DNA from: Tenacibaculum sp. 190130A14a
GTDB lineage: Bacteria > Bacteroidota > Bacteroidia > Flavobacteriales > Flavobacteriaceae
Assembly: GCF_964048965.1 (NCBI RefSeq)
Contig: NZ_OZ040189.1
Span: 930,001-994,000 of the forward strand
DNA length: 64,000 nt
Reading direction: 5' to 3'
This document shows, piece after piece, positions 41,528 to 50,269 of this stretch. The notes beneath the pieces are model-generated. The model worked only from the letters and a program-made list of their open reading frames with translations. It had not been told where the DNA came from and searched no databases. Each line of letters starts with the position of its first letter. Position 1 is the first letter of the stretch. Made by a program: the position numbers and the translations under genes.

Positions 41528-41778
41528 TTTTTGCCCCATTTTATTGTGTTCCAAAGTCTTTCGTGAAAAAAGTAAAGTATCATTTTTGTTCCTAATTCAA
41601 TGCCTCCTATAGAGAGTGCTGTAGTTACTTTTCCTGTGATAATCCAAGAAATAAGGATAGTATCGACAGTTCCTACAACTCTCCAGCTAATAGATTTAGC
41701 GATGCTTCTGATAGGTTTTTCAGACTCTTTATCACGCTTAAAATTTTTATTGTTATCAATTACTTGTTCTAAAATCAT
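41524..41778 (-). CDS. DUF2061 small membrane protein
   Basis: The 84-residue protein has the DUF2061 pattern: SIAKSISWRVVGTVDTILISW near residues 26-46 forms a membrane segment, and GGIELGTKMILYFFHERLWN forms the second. The function of the family is unknown. It is the first gene of the cys operon and overlaps cysH by 4 bp, an arrangement seen with sulfate assimilation genes. A role in sulfate or sulfite movement is possible but only inferred from position. Confidence 0.9.
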   Translation of the reverse strand: MILEQVIDNNKNFKRDKESEKPIRSIAKSISWRVVGTVDTILISWIITGKVTTALSIGGIELGTKMILYFFHERLWNTIKWGKK

Positions 41779-41824
41779 TTTTAAAATTCTATTACCCTAT
41801 AGGATTAATAGGTTTTTAAGTTTG

Positions 41825-41855
41825 CAAATGTAAGCTTACATTTTAATTGACCAAA
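41825..41855 (-). promoter_or_regulatory. Promoter and palindromic operator of the cys operon
   Basis: On the minus strand TTTG (41855-41852) is followed after exactly 19 bases by TACATTTG (41832-41825). The perfect 18-base palindrome AAATGTAAGCTTACATTT (41826-41843) covers most of the -7 box. A regulator bound there would block transcription of all twelve genes from the DUF2061 gene to cysM. The regulator is not encoded next to it. Confidence 0.72.
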
Positions 41856-41863
41856 TCTTTTTT

Positions 41864-41894
41864 AAAAAATTAACAATTGCTTAATGATTGTTAA
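41864..41894 (-). terminator. Terminator after metZ
   Basis: On the minus strand a stem of TTAACAAT with ATTGTTAA (41887-41894 and 41870-41877) overlaps the metZ stop codon and is followed by six T residues. It separates the metYXZ operon from the cys promoter just downstream. Confidence 0.65.
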
Positions 41895-43060
41895 ATACAG
41901 GAAAGGGCAGAAGAGAGGTCTTTGATAACATCTTCTACATTTTCTAATCCAATTGAACATCGCACCAAACCGTCAGTAATACCAACTTCTAACCTGTCTT
42001 GTTCACTAAGTTTACTGTGTGTTGTAGAGGCAGGATGCGTAACAATGGTACGGGTGTCTCCTAAGTTAGCAGAGAGCGAACACATTGTAATATTGTTTAA
42101 AAATGTTCTCCCTGCTTCGATACCTCCTTGAATTTCAAAAGCAACAATGTTACCTCCCAGTCTCATTTGTTTTTTCGCTACTTCATATTGCGGATGAGAT
42201 TTTAAAAATGGATATTTTACCAAGTTTACCTTTGGGTGTTCTTCTAAAAATTGCGCTACTTTTAAAGCATTTTCACAATGTTTCTCCACGCGTAATGAAA
42301 GTGTTTCTAAACTTTTAGAGAGTACCCAAGCATTGAAAGGAGACATTGCAGGTCCCGTATTTCTTGAGAATAAATATATTTCTCTAATTAAATCTGCTTT
42401 TCCAACAGTTACTCCTCCTAAAACTCTTCCTTGTCCGTCAATTAATTTGGTAGCAGAATGAATCACCAAATCAGCTCCAAATTTAATAGGGTTTTGAAGA
42501 TAAGGAGTAGCAAAACAGTTATCTATTACTAACAATAGATTATGTTTTTTAGCAATCTTACCTAATAGCTCTAAATCCAAAATATCCACTGCAGGATTGG
42601 TTGGCGTTTCAGCATATAAAATTTTGGTATTTGGTTGTATCAAATCTTCTATTTTATCCGCTTCATTTACTTTAAAATAGCTCGTTTCAATATTCCATTT
42701 TGGAAAATATTTAGTAAACAAACTGTGTGTTGAACCAAATACAGATCTTGAAGAAACAATGTGATCTCCTGCATTTAGTAGAGCACCAAAAGTAGAAAAC
42801 ACAGCAGCCATACCTGTAGCAAAAGCATAGCCAGCTTCCGCACCTTCCATAGCTACAATTTTATTTGTAAACTCGGTTGTATTCGGATTTGAAAAACGGC
42901 TATAGAGATTCTTTTCTTTTTCTTCTGCGAAAGAAGCTCTCATGTCTTCAGCATCATCAAATACAAAACTAGATGTTAGATACAATGGCGTAGAATGTTC
43001 TGAAAATTGTGAACGTTCTGTTTGCGTTCTGATGGCTTGTGTTTCGAAATTTGTACTCAT
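41891..43060 (-). CDS. metZ: Trans-sulfuration PLP enzyme, probable O-succinyl/acetylhomoserine sulfhydrylase
   Basis: The 389-residue protein is a fold-type I Cys/Met-metabolism enzyme with YSRFSNPNTTEF, GMAAVFSTFGALL, the PLP lysine in HSATKLIDGQGRVLGG near residue 197, and GDTRTIVTHPASTTH. The length and GQGRVLGG segment fit MetZ rather than MetY. It would make homocysteine from acylated homoserine and sulfide. Cystathionine gamma-synthase or lyase activity cannot be excluded. It is the third gene of the operon led by the second SAM-I riboswitch. Confidence 0.88.
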   Translation of the reverse strand: MSTNFETQAIRTQTERSQFSEHSTPLYLTSSFVFDDAEDMRASFAEEKEKNLYSRFSNPNTTEFTNKIVAMEGAEAGYAFATGMAAVFSTFGALLNAGDHIVSSRSVFGSTHSLFTKYFPKWNIETSYFKVNEADKIEDLIQPNTKILYAETPTNPAVDILDLELLGKIAKKHNLLLVIDNCFATPYLQNPIKFGADLVIHSATKLIDGQGRVLGGVTVGKADLIREIYLFSRNTGPAMSPFNAWVLSKSLETLSLRVEKHCENALKVAQFLEEHPKVNLVKYPFLKSHPQYEVAKKQMRLGGNIVAFEIQGGIEAGRTFLNNITMCSLSANLGDTRTIVTHPASTTHSKLSEQDRLEVGITDGLVRCSIGLENVEDVIKDLSSALSCI

Positions 43061-43097
43061 TTTTGTTTGTTAGGTTTGTTACCTGATTGTTTTATAA

Positions 43098-46000
43098 TTA
43101 GTTGTTTGTTTTTGCTAGTCGTAAGATGTCTCCAAAGACACCTCTTGCAGTTACTTCTGCACCTGCACCTGCTCCTTGAATCACGATAGGTTGCTCTCCA
43201 TAAGATTCGGTGTAGATTTCAAATATGGCATCCGATCCTTTTAAACTTCCTAATGGTGAGTTTTCAGGAACAGATACTAATTTTACGTCCAATTCACCTT
43301 TTGATTGTTGAAGATCACCGTGTAAATCACCTATATATCGCAATACATGACCTTCTTCTTGTTTGTCTTTTTTCTCTTGGAAATACGTATTGAGATTTAC
43401 AAGACTTTGTAAGAATGCTGAAGCCGAAATTTTTCTAAGACTTTGCGGAATTAAATTTTTAATATTAATGTCTTCAAATTCATTTTCTAAATCCAGTTCA
43501 CGTGCTAGAATCAATAATTTTCTAGCCACATCATTACCACATAAATCTTCTCTAGGATCTGGTTCAGTATACCCTTTGTCAATGGCTTCTTGTAAGATTG
43601 TTGAGAAAGGTACATCTTGAGTAGAGTAATGATTAAAGATATAGCTTAAAGATCCAGAAAAGACCCCTCTAATTCGTACAATATTCTCTCCAGAATCATG
43701 CAATAATTTAATAGTGTCTATTAAAGGCAACCCAGCACCTACATTGGTTTCATAGAGGTAGTTCTTTTTATTTTTTTCTAAGGTGTTTCTTAACTTTTTA
43801 TAGAATTCATAAGAAACTGTATTGGCAATTTTATTGGAAGAAACTAAATCAAAACCAGCTTCTACCAAAGAGATATAATTTTGAGTAAATCCTTCGCTTG
43901 CGGTATTGTCTACTGCAATCAAGTTTTCTAAATGATGTTCTTTAGCGTATGCAATTACCTGCTGAATTAGATTGTCTTTATTTTCTGTATTCGCTAAATC
44001 TTCTTGCCAGTTTTTAGAAACTCCATTTTTATTTAATAATACAGTTTTAGAGTTGGCAATCGCAAAAATGTTTAAATGAATTTTACGCTTTTCTAATATA
44101 TTATTGGCACTATCTAATATTTGGTTAATTAAAGTTCCGCCTACTAAACCTTTACCAAAAACAGCAATATTTACCTTTTTAGCTACCCCAAATACTTGTC
44201 CGTGAATAACGTTTAAAGCTTTGTGTAAATGTTCTTTTTTTACCACCAAACTCACATTTTTTCCAGAAATGGTATTGTTGAATAAAAGAGGAACAATTTG
44301 GTTTTTGATGAGTGCATTAAAAGGTTGATGAAATTCACTAAGGTTTTGTCCGATGATCGAGATAACAGAAACATCATCAAGAATGGAAATTTTGTTTACA
44401 TCTTTGGTGTAAAAATCATTTTCAAATTCATTTTCTAAAGCTTTCACAGCTATTTCAGCTTTGTCCTTATCAACGACAAGTCCAATACCTCTTTCTGAAG
44501 AACCTTGTGAAATAATACTAACGCTTACTCCTTGAAGACTTAGTGCTTTAAAAATTCGTGCGTCGACACCTACTTTACCTAACAAGCCTCTTCCTTCAAA
44601 GTTAATCAGAGCAACATTGTCTAATACAGATAAAGACTTGATACCTTCTGAATTTGATTTTGCGGTAATCAGTGTTCCTTTATCGTTAGGTTTAAAGGTG
44701 TTTAATATTCTAAGATTGATATTTTTTTCTAATAAAGGAACAATAGTTTTGGCATGTAAAATATTGGCTCCAAAATTGGCAAGTTCATTGGCTTCTGAAA
44801 AAGACAACTCTTCTATTTTTTTTGCATCTTGAACTAAATCAGGATTGGCGGTAAAAATGCCATCTACATGTGTGTAATTTTGCAATTCTTCTGCATCTAA
44901 ATAGTTTGCTAGTAAAGAAGCGGTATAATTACTTCCGTTTCGCCCTAAAGTAGTTGTTTCGTTTTTGACGGTTGAAGCAATAAAACCAGTTATAATATTT
45001 ACGGTGTTACCATTGTGTTTTTGAAAATGCGCGTTTACATTTTCTTTAGAAAGCCCAATAATGGGTTGCGCATTTCCGTAGTTTTCATCAGTTTTAAGTA
45101 AAATTCTTGCGTCGGTTGGATTTGCATTAATCCCTTTTTGTTCTAATAACTCAGCAACAGTTTTTATAGATAATAATTCACCTTGTGCTAAAACTTCGTC
45201 TTTAATTTTATTGCTATAATCACCTAATAAACTTACTCCTTCAAAAAGCTTTTCTAATCGCTCAAATTCCTTGGTGAAATCTACCAAAGGAGTTAGTAAT
45301 GATTGTTCTCGTTTAAAAGCTTCTAGTTGATCAATATAGGTTTGGTTTTTAGAAGCTTTTTCCAAAATGCTTTCTAAAATATCTGTAGCTTTTCCTCTAG
45401 CAGATACTACGACTGCAATTCGTTCTCCGTCATTAATTTTATCCTCTATGATTGAAATAACCTTATGAATTCCATCATTTGATAAAGATTTTCCTCCAAA
45501 TTTTAAAACTTTCATTTTTTTAGTTGTGCTATTTTTATTGAAGATTGGTTCTATAATCTTCTTAAGTTGTTCGTATTCTATTAAAAAAGCATCATGCCCA
45601 TGTACCGAATGTATTTCGTTGTAGGTAACATTAGGGTGAACGCTAGCTAATTCCTTTTGAGTTTCCCTATTTTCTTCTGCGGTAAAAAACAAATCAGAGT
45701 CTACACCTACAATATGGATGTCTGCCTCTATTTTTTCTAATACATTTAATTCTTCTCTGTCTTTGGTTACATCAATCGTTTTCAATAATTGATTCATCAG
45801 TTTATATGAAGCTAGTTGATATCTTTCCTGAAGTTTTTTTCCGTGATGTAACAACCAACTTTCTACATTAAAGATTTGAAGTGTTTCATTTTTTGAACGT
45901 TGAAATCGATCTTTGAATGATTTAGGAGTTCGATAACATAGCATGGCATGCATGCGAGCATCATGAACAGGATTGTTAGAATTGGTTAAAAACAATTCTT

Positions 46001-46502
46001 GTATTTGACAATTTGCAATAAGCCAATCAGTCGATTTCCAATCGGTTGCAACAGGAATTAAATGTTGTGTGATTTTTGGATTAAGAACAACCATCTCCCA
46101 AGCAATTCCTCCACCCAAAGAACCTCCAATTAAAGCAAAAAGCTTTTTAATATTTAAGGCTTTTAATCCTAATAAAAAGATATTAGCAATATCTCTTGCA
46201 ATAAAACTTTTATAATCTTCAATTAAAAAATTATCATAACCATTACCAGGAATATTGAAGCAAAGTATGGTATAGGTATTGGTGTCAATAACTTTATTGT
46301 TCCCAATAAGGTCGCCCCACCAACCATCTTTACCTGCAACGTTACTATTTCCAGTTAAAGCATGATTAATTAATATTACAGGTGCAGTACCCAGTTTTTT
46401 ACCGAACAACTGGTAACTTAAAGGGAGATTTTGATACTGGGTACCACGCTCTGTAACATAGCTGTCAATAATTAATTGACGTAAAGTTTTAGATGTACTC
46501 AT
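43098..46502 (-). CDS. Fusion of homoserine acetyltransferase (MetX-like), aspartokinase and homoserine dehydrogenase
   Basis: One 1134-residue frame contains three enzymes. Residues 1 to about 325 are an alpha/beta hydrolase of the MetX type with a plausible complete triad: Ser128 in GGSLGGG, Asp268 or Asp270 in VDSDLF, and His303 in GHDAFL. Residues 330 to about 780 are an aspartokinase (MKVLKFGGKSL, GRNGSNYTA) with ACT domains. Residues about 790-1134 are homoserine dehydrogenase (VFGKGLVGGTL, NVGAGLPLIDT, GAGAGAEVTARGVFG). Together they cover aspartate to aspartyl phosphate, semialdehyde to homoserine, and homoserine to acylhomoserine. The genes for both sulfhydrylases flank it, and the SAM-I riboswitch upstream marks it as the methionine-branch isozyme, while thrA serves threonine. 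An internal Met330 could in principle start a separate AK-HSD product. Confidence 0.93.
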   Translation of the reverse strand: MSTSKTLRQLIIDSYVTERGTQYQNLPLSYQLFGKKLGTAPVILINHALTGNSNVAGKDGWWGDLIGNNKVIDTNTYTILCFNIPGNGYDNFLIEDYKSFIARDIANIFLLGLKALNIKKLFALIGGSLGGGIAWEMVVLNPKITQHLIPVATDWKSTDWLIANCQIQELFLTNSNNPVHDARMHAMLCYRTPKSFKDRFQRSKNETLQIFNVESWLLHHGKKLQERYQLASYKLMNQLLKTIDVTKDREELNVLEKIEADIHIVGVDSDLFFTAEENRETQKELASVHPNVTYNEIHSVHGHDAFLIEYEQLKKIIEPIFNKNSTTKKMKVLKFGGKSLSNDGIHKVISIIEDKINDGERIAVVVSARGKATDILESILEKASKNQTYIDQLEAFKREQSLLTPLVDFTKEFERLEKLFEGVSLLGDYSNKIKDEVLAQGELLSIKTVAELLEQKGINANPTDARILLKTDENYGNAQPIIGLSKENVNAHFQKHNGNTVNIITGFIASTVKNETTTLGRNGSNYTASLLANYLDAEELQNYTHVDGIFTANPDLVQDAKKIEELSFSEANELANFGANILHAKTIVPLLEKNINLRILNTFKPNDKGTLITAKSNSEGIKSLSVLDNVALINFEGRGLLGKVGVDARIFKALSLQGVSVSIISQGSSERGIGLVVDKDKAEIAVKALENEFENDFYTKDVNKISILDDVSVISIIGQNLSEFHQPFNALIKNQIVPLLFNNTISGKNVSLVVKKEHLHKALNVIHGQVFGVAKKVNIAVFGKGLVGGTLINQILDSANNILEKRKIHLNIFAIANSKTVLLNKNGVSKNWQEDLANTENKDNLIQQVIAYAKEHHLENLIAVDNTASEGFTQNYISLVEAGFDLVSSNKIANTVSYEFYKKLRNTLEKNKKNYLYETNVGAGLPLIDTIKLLHDSGENIVRIRGVFSGSLSYIFNHYSTQDVPFSTILQEAIDKGYTEPDPREDLCGNDVARKLLILARELDLENEFEDINIKNLIPQSLRKISASAFLQSLVNLNTYFQEKKDKQEEGHVLRYIGDLHGDLQQSKGELDVKLVSVPENSPLGSLKGSDAIFEIYTESYGEQPIVIQGAGAGAEVTARGVFGDILRLAKTNN

Positions 46503-46526
46503 TTTTTACTTTTTGAGAATAGGTAA

Positions 46527-47819
46527 TTACACTAAAACTTCTTGAGCTACTTTGGCAAAAGCTTCTTTTAAATCTGATTTCAAATCCTCAATATTTTCAA
46601 GACCCACCGACAATCTGATTAAATCTTGTGAAACACCAGTGCTTTGCTGTTGTTCTTCCGATAATTGTTGATGTGTGGTACTTGCTGGGTGAATGATAAG
46701 AGATTTGGTGTCTCCAATGTTCGCTAGTAAAGAAAATAATTGAGTGTTATCAGCAATAATTTTGGCAGCATCATATCCACCTTTCGCACCAAAGGTTACA
46801 ATTCCACTTTGTCCTTTTGGTAAATATTCATCTGCTAAGTTTTTATAAGAACTATTTTCTAGTCCTGGGTAATTAACCCAAGCTACTTCGTCTTGTTGTT
46901 CTAGCCATTTGGCTAACTCCAATGCGTTTTTACTATGTTGTTGAATTCTTACTTCTAAAGTTTCCAGTCCTTGAATAATTTGAAAGGCATTGGTTGGACT
47001 TAAGGCACCTCCGAAATCTCGTAGTCCTTCAAGAATCAATTTAAAAGTGTAAGAAGCTGCTCCTAAGGTTTCGTAATATTTTAAACCGTGATATCCTTTT
47101 GAAGGTTCTGTAAATTCAGGAAACTTTCCGTTTGCCCAATCAAAATTTCCTGCATCTACGATAACACCACCTAAAGAATTTCCTTGTCCGCCAATATATT
47201 TTGTTAAGGAATGTATTACAATATTAGCTCCATGCTCTATTGGGTTTAAAAGGGCAGGAGTAGCTACGGTGTTATCAACAATAAAAGGAACTTGTGCTTT
47301 TTTAGCATATCTAGAAATAGCTTTTAGGTCTAAGACGTCCAATTTTGGATTCCCTAATGATTCTACAAAGAAAGCTCTGGTGTTTTCTTGTACTGCATTT
47401 TCAAAGTTTTCAGGATTAGAAGCATCAACAAAAGTGGTGGTAATTCCTAGTCTTGGTAAGGTAACGTTTAACAAATTGTATGTTCCTCCGTACAAGCTAC
47501 TAGAAGCCACAATATGATCACCAGCTTTTAGTAAGGTTAATAATCCTGTTGAAATAGCGGCAGTTCCAGAAGCAAAAACAACGGCTCCGATTCCACCTTC
47601 AAGAGCAGCTAAGCGTTCTTGTAAAATTTGGTTGGTAGGATTATTTAATCTGGTGTAAATAAATCCTAATTCTTGTAATGAAAACAGATTAGCAGCATGA
47701 TCCGAGTTGTTAAACACGTATGAAGTGGTTTGATAAATCGGAACAGCCCTAGTGCCTCCTGTTTGTGTTACATCATGTCCTGCATGTAATGCATTTGTTG
47801 CAAATTTTTGCGTACTCAT
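46527..47819 (-). CDS. metY: O-acetylhomoserine sulfhydrylase (aminocarboxypropyltransferase)
   Basis: The 430-residue protein has the longer MetY form: ALHAGHDVTQTGGTRAVPIYQTTSY at the N-terminus (shown here as overlapping motifs near residues 10-35), FIYTRLNNPTN, GTAAISTGLL, the PLP lysine in IHSLTKYIGGQGNSLGG near residue 208, and the MetY-specific insertion near 225-255. It forms homocysteine directly from O-acetylhomoserine and sulfide, or cysteine from O-acetylserine. It is the first gene after the SAM-I riboswitch and lies 24 bp before the MetX fusion gene. Confidence 0.94.
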   Translation of the reverse strand: MSTQKFATNALHAGHDVTQTGGTRAVPIYQTTSYVFNNSDHAANLFSLQELGFIYTRLNNPTNQILQERLAALEGGIGAVVFASGTAAISTGLLTLLKAGDHIVASSSLYGGTYNLLNVTLPRLGITTTFVDASNPENFENAVQENTRAFFVESLGNPKLDVLDLKAISRYAKKAQVPFIVDNTVATPALLNPIEHGANIVIHSLTKYIGGQGNSLGGVIVDAGNFDWANGKFPEFTEPSKGYHGLKYYETLGAASYTFKLILEGLRDFGGALSPTNAFQIIQGLETLEVRIQQHSKNALELAKWLEQQDEVAWVNYPGLENSSYKNLADEYLPKGQSGIVTFGAKGGYDAAKIIADNTQLFSLLANIGDTKSLIIHPASTTHQQLSEEQQQSTGVSQDLIRLSVGLENIEDLKSDLKEAFAKVAQEVLV

Positions 47820-47953
47820 TTTTCTTGTTTTTGAGTTAATAAAAAATTAAACCAAAAGCCAACAACACATCTTTTTTAAGATGTTGCTTACTAGAAAAAT
47901 GTTATTAAGAAATCATAAAGAAGTTTTGTAGTTTTATAAAAAAACTTCTTTTG

Positions 47954-48060
47954 GTTATCTATCCACGAGTAATATACTCTGGTAGAATTTAGCACCTTCT
48001 CTGCTTGCGCAAAGGGTTGCTAAGGTTTCATAGGGTCTAATCCCTCCACCTTTCTTGATA
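47954..48060 (-). ncRNA. SAM-I (S-box) riboswitch upstream of metY
   Basis: The minus strand again shows the S-box order: TTATC...GATAA closing helix, AAGAAAGGTGGAGGGA, GACCC...GAAACC, TTAGCAACC and AAGGTGCTAAATTC. Long stretches are identical to the first riboswitch at 31543-31643. Downstream, before metY, two hairpins follow (47864-47888, and one built on AAAGAAGTTTT near 47928-47952), which could act as the expression platform. SAM should turn the metY operon down. Confidence 0.93.
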
Positions 48061-48212
48061 ACATCGTCAATAAGTGTTTGAACTTTTACGAGTACAAATA
48101 TTCAGTAAGAAAAAAATAATATCCAAATTTTTTATGTTATTTTTTTTCGGTTAATGATTTATATACTACGTATATAGAAAATCAATTTTAATTCTTTTTT
48201 AACAAAAAGCTT

Positions 48213-48242
48213 TTTGAAATATGAATTTAATCGATAAATTTG
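48213..48242 (+). promoter_or_regulatory. Promoter of metK
   Basis: TTTG (48213-48216) is followed after 18 bases by TAAATTTG (48235-48242), a perfect TAnnTTTG box. The transcript should start near 48246, only a few bases before the candidate SAM-II aptamer. The remaining sequence back to the SAM-I leader (48061-48212) is A+T-rich and shows only a weak leftward promoter-like motif. Confidence 0.65.
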
Positions 48243-48249
48243 CACCTGA

Positions 48250-48349
48250 TTTAGAGGAAAAATTTGTTCTGATTGCAACCTCAATAAAAAATGCTAAAGC
48301 AGTAATTTTCTACTCCTTTAGGTAGTCGTGCAATCCTAATTTTTTTTTT
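48250..48349 (+). ncRNA. Candidate SAM-II riboswitch with terminator, upstream of metK
   Basis: The aptamer core (48254-48302) has a closing stem GAGG (48254-48257) with CCTC (48279-48282), the loop motifs ATTTG and GATTGCAA, the A-rich strand AATAAAAAA, and GCTAAAG (48293-48299). These are in the order and spacing of SAM-II (compare the crystallised metX element, which has UUGCAA, AUAAA and GCUAAA at the same places). Downstream, GATTGCA (48271-48277) can pair with TGCAATC (48329-48335) and CTAAAG with CTTTAG (48316-48321), both disrupting the aptamer. Alternatively TTAGG (48318-48322) pairs with CCTAA (48335-48339) directly before ten T residues. Ligand binding would favour the latter, a terminator. 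Confidence 0.65.
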
Positions 48350-48376
48350 CTTTTACCTAACTAAAAAAAGAAGTTT

Positions 48377-49630
48377 ATGTCATATTTATTTACTTCAGAA
48401 AGTGTTTCTGAAGGACACCCAGATAAAGTAGCAGATCAAATTTCTGATGCTTTAATAGATAATTTTTTGGCTTTTGACCCTGAATCTAAAGTTGCTTGTG
48501 AAACGCTAGTAACTACTGGTCAAGTTGTATTAGCTGGAGAAGTAAAATCAAGTACATATTTAGATGTTCAAAAAATTGCTCGTGAGGTAATTAACAAAAT
48601 TGGTTATACCAAAGGAGAATATATGTTTGATGGAAATTCTTGTGGAGTATTATCTGCAATCCATGAACAATCAGATGATATTAACCGTGGTGTAGATAGA
48701 GCTTCAAAAGAGGAGCAAGGAGCAGGAGATCAAGGAATGATGTTTGGATATGCTACCAATGAAACGGATAACTATATGCCTTTGGCTTTAGATTTATCGC
48801 ACTTAATTTTAAAAGAATTAGCAGAATTACGTAGAGAAAATAAAGAGATTACTTATTTACGTCCAGATGCTAAAAGTCAGGTAACTATTGAGTATTCTGA
48901 TGATAATGTACCACAGCGTATCGAAGCAATTGTAGTGTCTACACAACACGATGATTTTGATGAGGATGACGTAATGTTAGCGAAGATTAGAAAGGATATC
49001 GTTGAGATTTTAATTCCTAGAGTAAAAGCAAAATTATCTGCTGAAAATCAAGGTTTATTTAACGATGATATCAAGTATCATATCAATCCTACTGGAAAGT
49101 TTGTAATTGGTGGACCACATGGAGATACTGGTTTAACAGGTCGTAAGATTATTGTAGATACCTATGGTGGTAAAGGAGCACACGGAGGTGGAGCATTTTC
49201 AGGAAAAGATCCATCAAAAGTAGATAGAAGTGCTGCGTATGCAACACGTCATATTGCTAAAAATTTAGTTGCTGCTGGAGTTGCTGATGAAGTATTAGTA
49301 CAAGTTTCTTATGCTATTGGAGTAGTAGAGCCAATGGGTATTTTTGTTGATACGTACGGAACTGCAAAAGTAGATTTAACAGATGGAGAGATTGCTGCGA
49401 AAGTTTCTGAAATTTTCGATATGCGTCCACATGCAATTGAAAGCCGTTTGAAATTAAGAACACCGATGTATAGTGAAACAGCTGCTTACGGTCATATGGG
49501 GCGTGTAAATGAAGTTGTTTCTAAAACATTTACACAACCAAATGGTGAAAAGAAAACCATGGATGTTGAATTATTTACATGGGAAAAGTTAGATTACGTA
49601 GCGAAAGTGAAAGAAAGCTTTACGTTGTAA
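48377..49630 (+). CDS. metK: S-adenosylmethionine synthase
   Basis: The 417-residue protein has the MetK signatures [15 protein letters not shown] at the N-terminus, [13 protein letters not shown] near residue 118, and [19 protein letters not shown] near residue 270. It makes SAM from methionine and ATP, the compound sensed by the riboswitches in this region. It is a single-gene unit: a candidate SAM-II element lies upstream and a strong hairpin terminator downstream. Length is somewhat above the E. coli enzyme, as is common in Bacteroidota. Confidence 0.97.
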   Translation: MSYLFTSESVSEGHPDKVADQISDALIDNFLAFDPESKVACETLVTTGQVVLAGEVKSSTYLDVQKIAREVINKIGYTKGEYMFDGNSCGVLSAIHEQSDDINRGVDRASKEEQGAGDQGMMFGYATNETDNYMPLALDLSHLILKELAELRRENKEITYLRPDAKSQVTIEYSDDNVPQRIEAIVVSTQHDDFDEDDVMLAKIRKDIVEILIPRVKAKLSAENQGLFNDDIKYHINPTGKFVIGGPHGDTGLTGRKIIVDTYGGKGAHGGGAFSGKDPSKVDRSAAYATRHIAKNLVAAGVADEVLVQVSYAIGVVEPMGIFVDTYGTAKVDLTDGEIAAKVSEIFDMRPHAIESRLKLRTPMYSETAAYGHMGRVNEVVSKTFTQPNGEKKTMDVELFTWEKLDYVAKVKESFTL

Positions 49631-49650
49631 TTCTAAATAAAATACAATTC

Positions 49651-49687
49651 AAAACACCTCTTTAATTTTTAAAGAGGTGTTTTTTTT
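49651..49687 (+). terminator. Terminator of metK
   Basis: AACACCTCTTT (49653-49663) and AAAGAGGTGTT (49671-49681) form an 11-bp stem with an 8-base-plus T-run, 20 bases after the metK stop codon. Confidence 0.88.
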
Positions 49688-49746
49688 ATGACATACTTTT
49701 AAAAGTGATATGTGTAGTTAAGTTGTTTACAATCAGTTTTTAAGTT

Positions 49747-49782
49747 TTAGTTTCCGATACTGGAAACTAATTTGTATATTTG
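49747..49782 (+). promoter_or_regulatory. Promoter and palindromic operator of the efflux operon
   Basis: TTAGTTTCC (49747-49755) and GGAAACTAA (49762-49770) are perfect 9-base arms around GATACT. TATATTTG (49775-49782) directly after the palindrome is a perfect -7 box, so the operator covers the -33 region. Autoregulation by the MarR/GbsR-like protein encoded next is the simplest interpretation. Confidence 0.7.
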
Positions 49783-49798
49783 TCATAAATTTTTTAAA

Positions 49799-50248
49799 TT
49801 GAACACTGCAGATCGTAAAGAAATATTAGAATTATATGCTGCTGCATTTAAAGTAGATAATTATCCTCCCACAGCTGGTAAGATTTTAGGTTTGTTGTAT
49901 ACCTCAAATCAACGTTACTTTTCCTTTGAAGACTTAATTGATGCTGTTGATGTAACGAAAAGTGCCATAAGTAAAGCCTTAAAATTTTTAGAAACAACTG
50001 GTGAAGTCAGTTATATATATGATGAAAAGAATAAGAGAAAACGTCTTTTTTATTTAGATATAGTTTCTGTAAAAGAACAGTTGTATAAAAATTTACAAGC
50101 CTATCATACTCAAATTAAATTGATGGAGGCATCATTGAAATTGAGAAATGAAGAAAACAAAGATTTAAATTCTTTTATAAAAACTTCTATTGAGTTTTAT
50201 ACAGAGGTTTTAAATTATTATGAAGAAAGACTTAAAAATCACTTTTAA
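49799..50248 (+). CDS. MarR/GbsR-like transcriptional regulator
   Basis: The protein has 149 residues if translation starts at the TTG at 49799, which yields LNTADRKEILELY. No ATG exists upstream in frame after the -7 box at 49775-49782, so a TTG start with a leader of roughly a dozen bases is the best choice. The winged helix spans about residues 25-95 (TAGKILGLLYTSNQRYF, DVTKSAISKALKFLETTGEV), followed by a C-terminal dimerisation helix. It is located 21 bp before the TolC gene and likely represses the efflux operon by binding the palindrome at 49747-49770. Confidence 0.85.
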   Translation: MNTADRKEILELYAAAFKVDNYPPTAGKILGLLYTSNQRYFSFEDLIDAVDVTKSAISKALKFLETTGEVSYIYDEKNKRKRLFYLDIVSVKEQLYKNLQAYHTQIKLMEASLKLRNEENKDLNSFIKTSIEFYTEVLNYYEERLKNHF

Positions 50249-50269
50249 AAACTAATCTAACTATTATAT

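Noticed and set aside
47269..47517. Antisense frame inside metY
   Set aside because: It is a shadow of the coding strand without its own signals, like the other antisense frames in long genes.
48240..48278. TTGCA/TGCAA pairing as the P1 stem of the metK leader aptamer
   Set aside because: The 5' strand overlaps the -7 box and should not be transcribed. GAGG/CCTC fits the SAM-II layout better.
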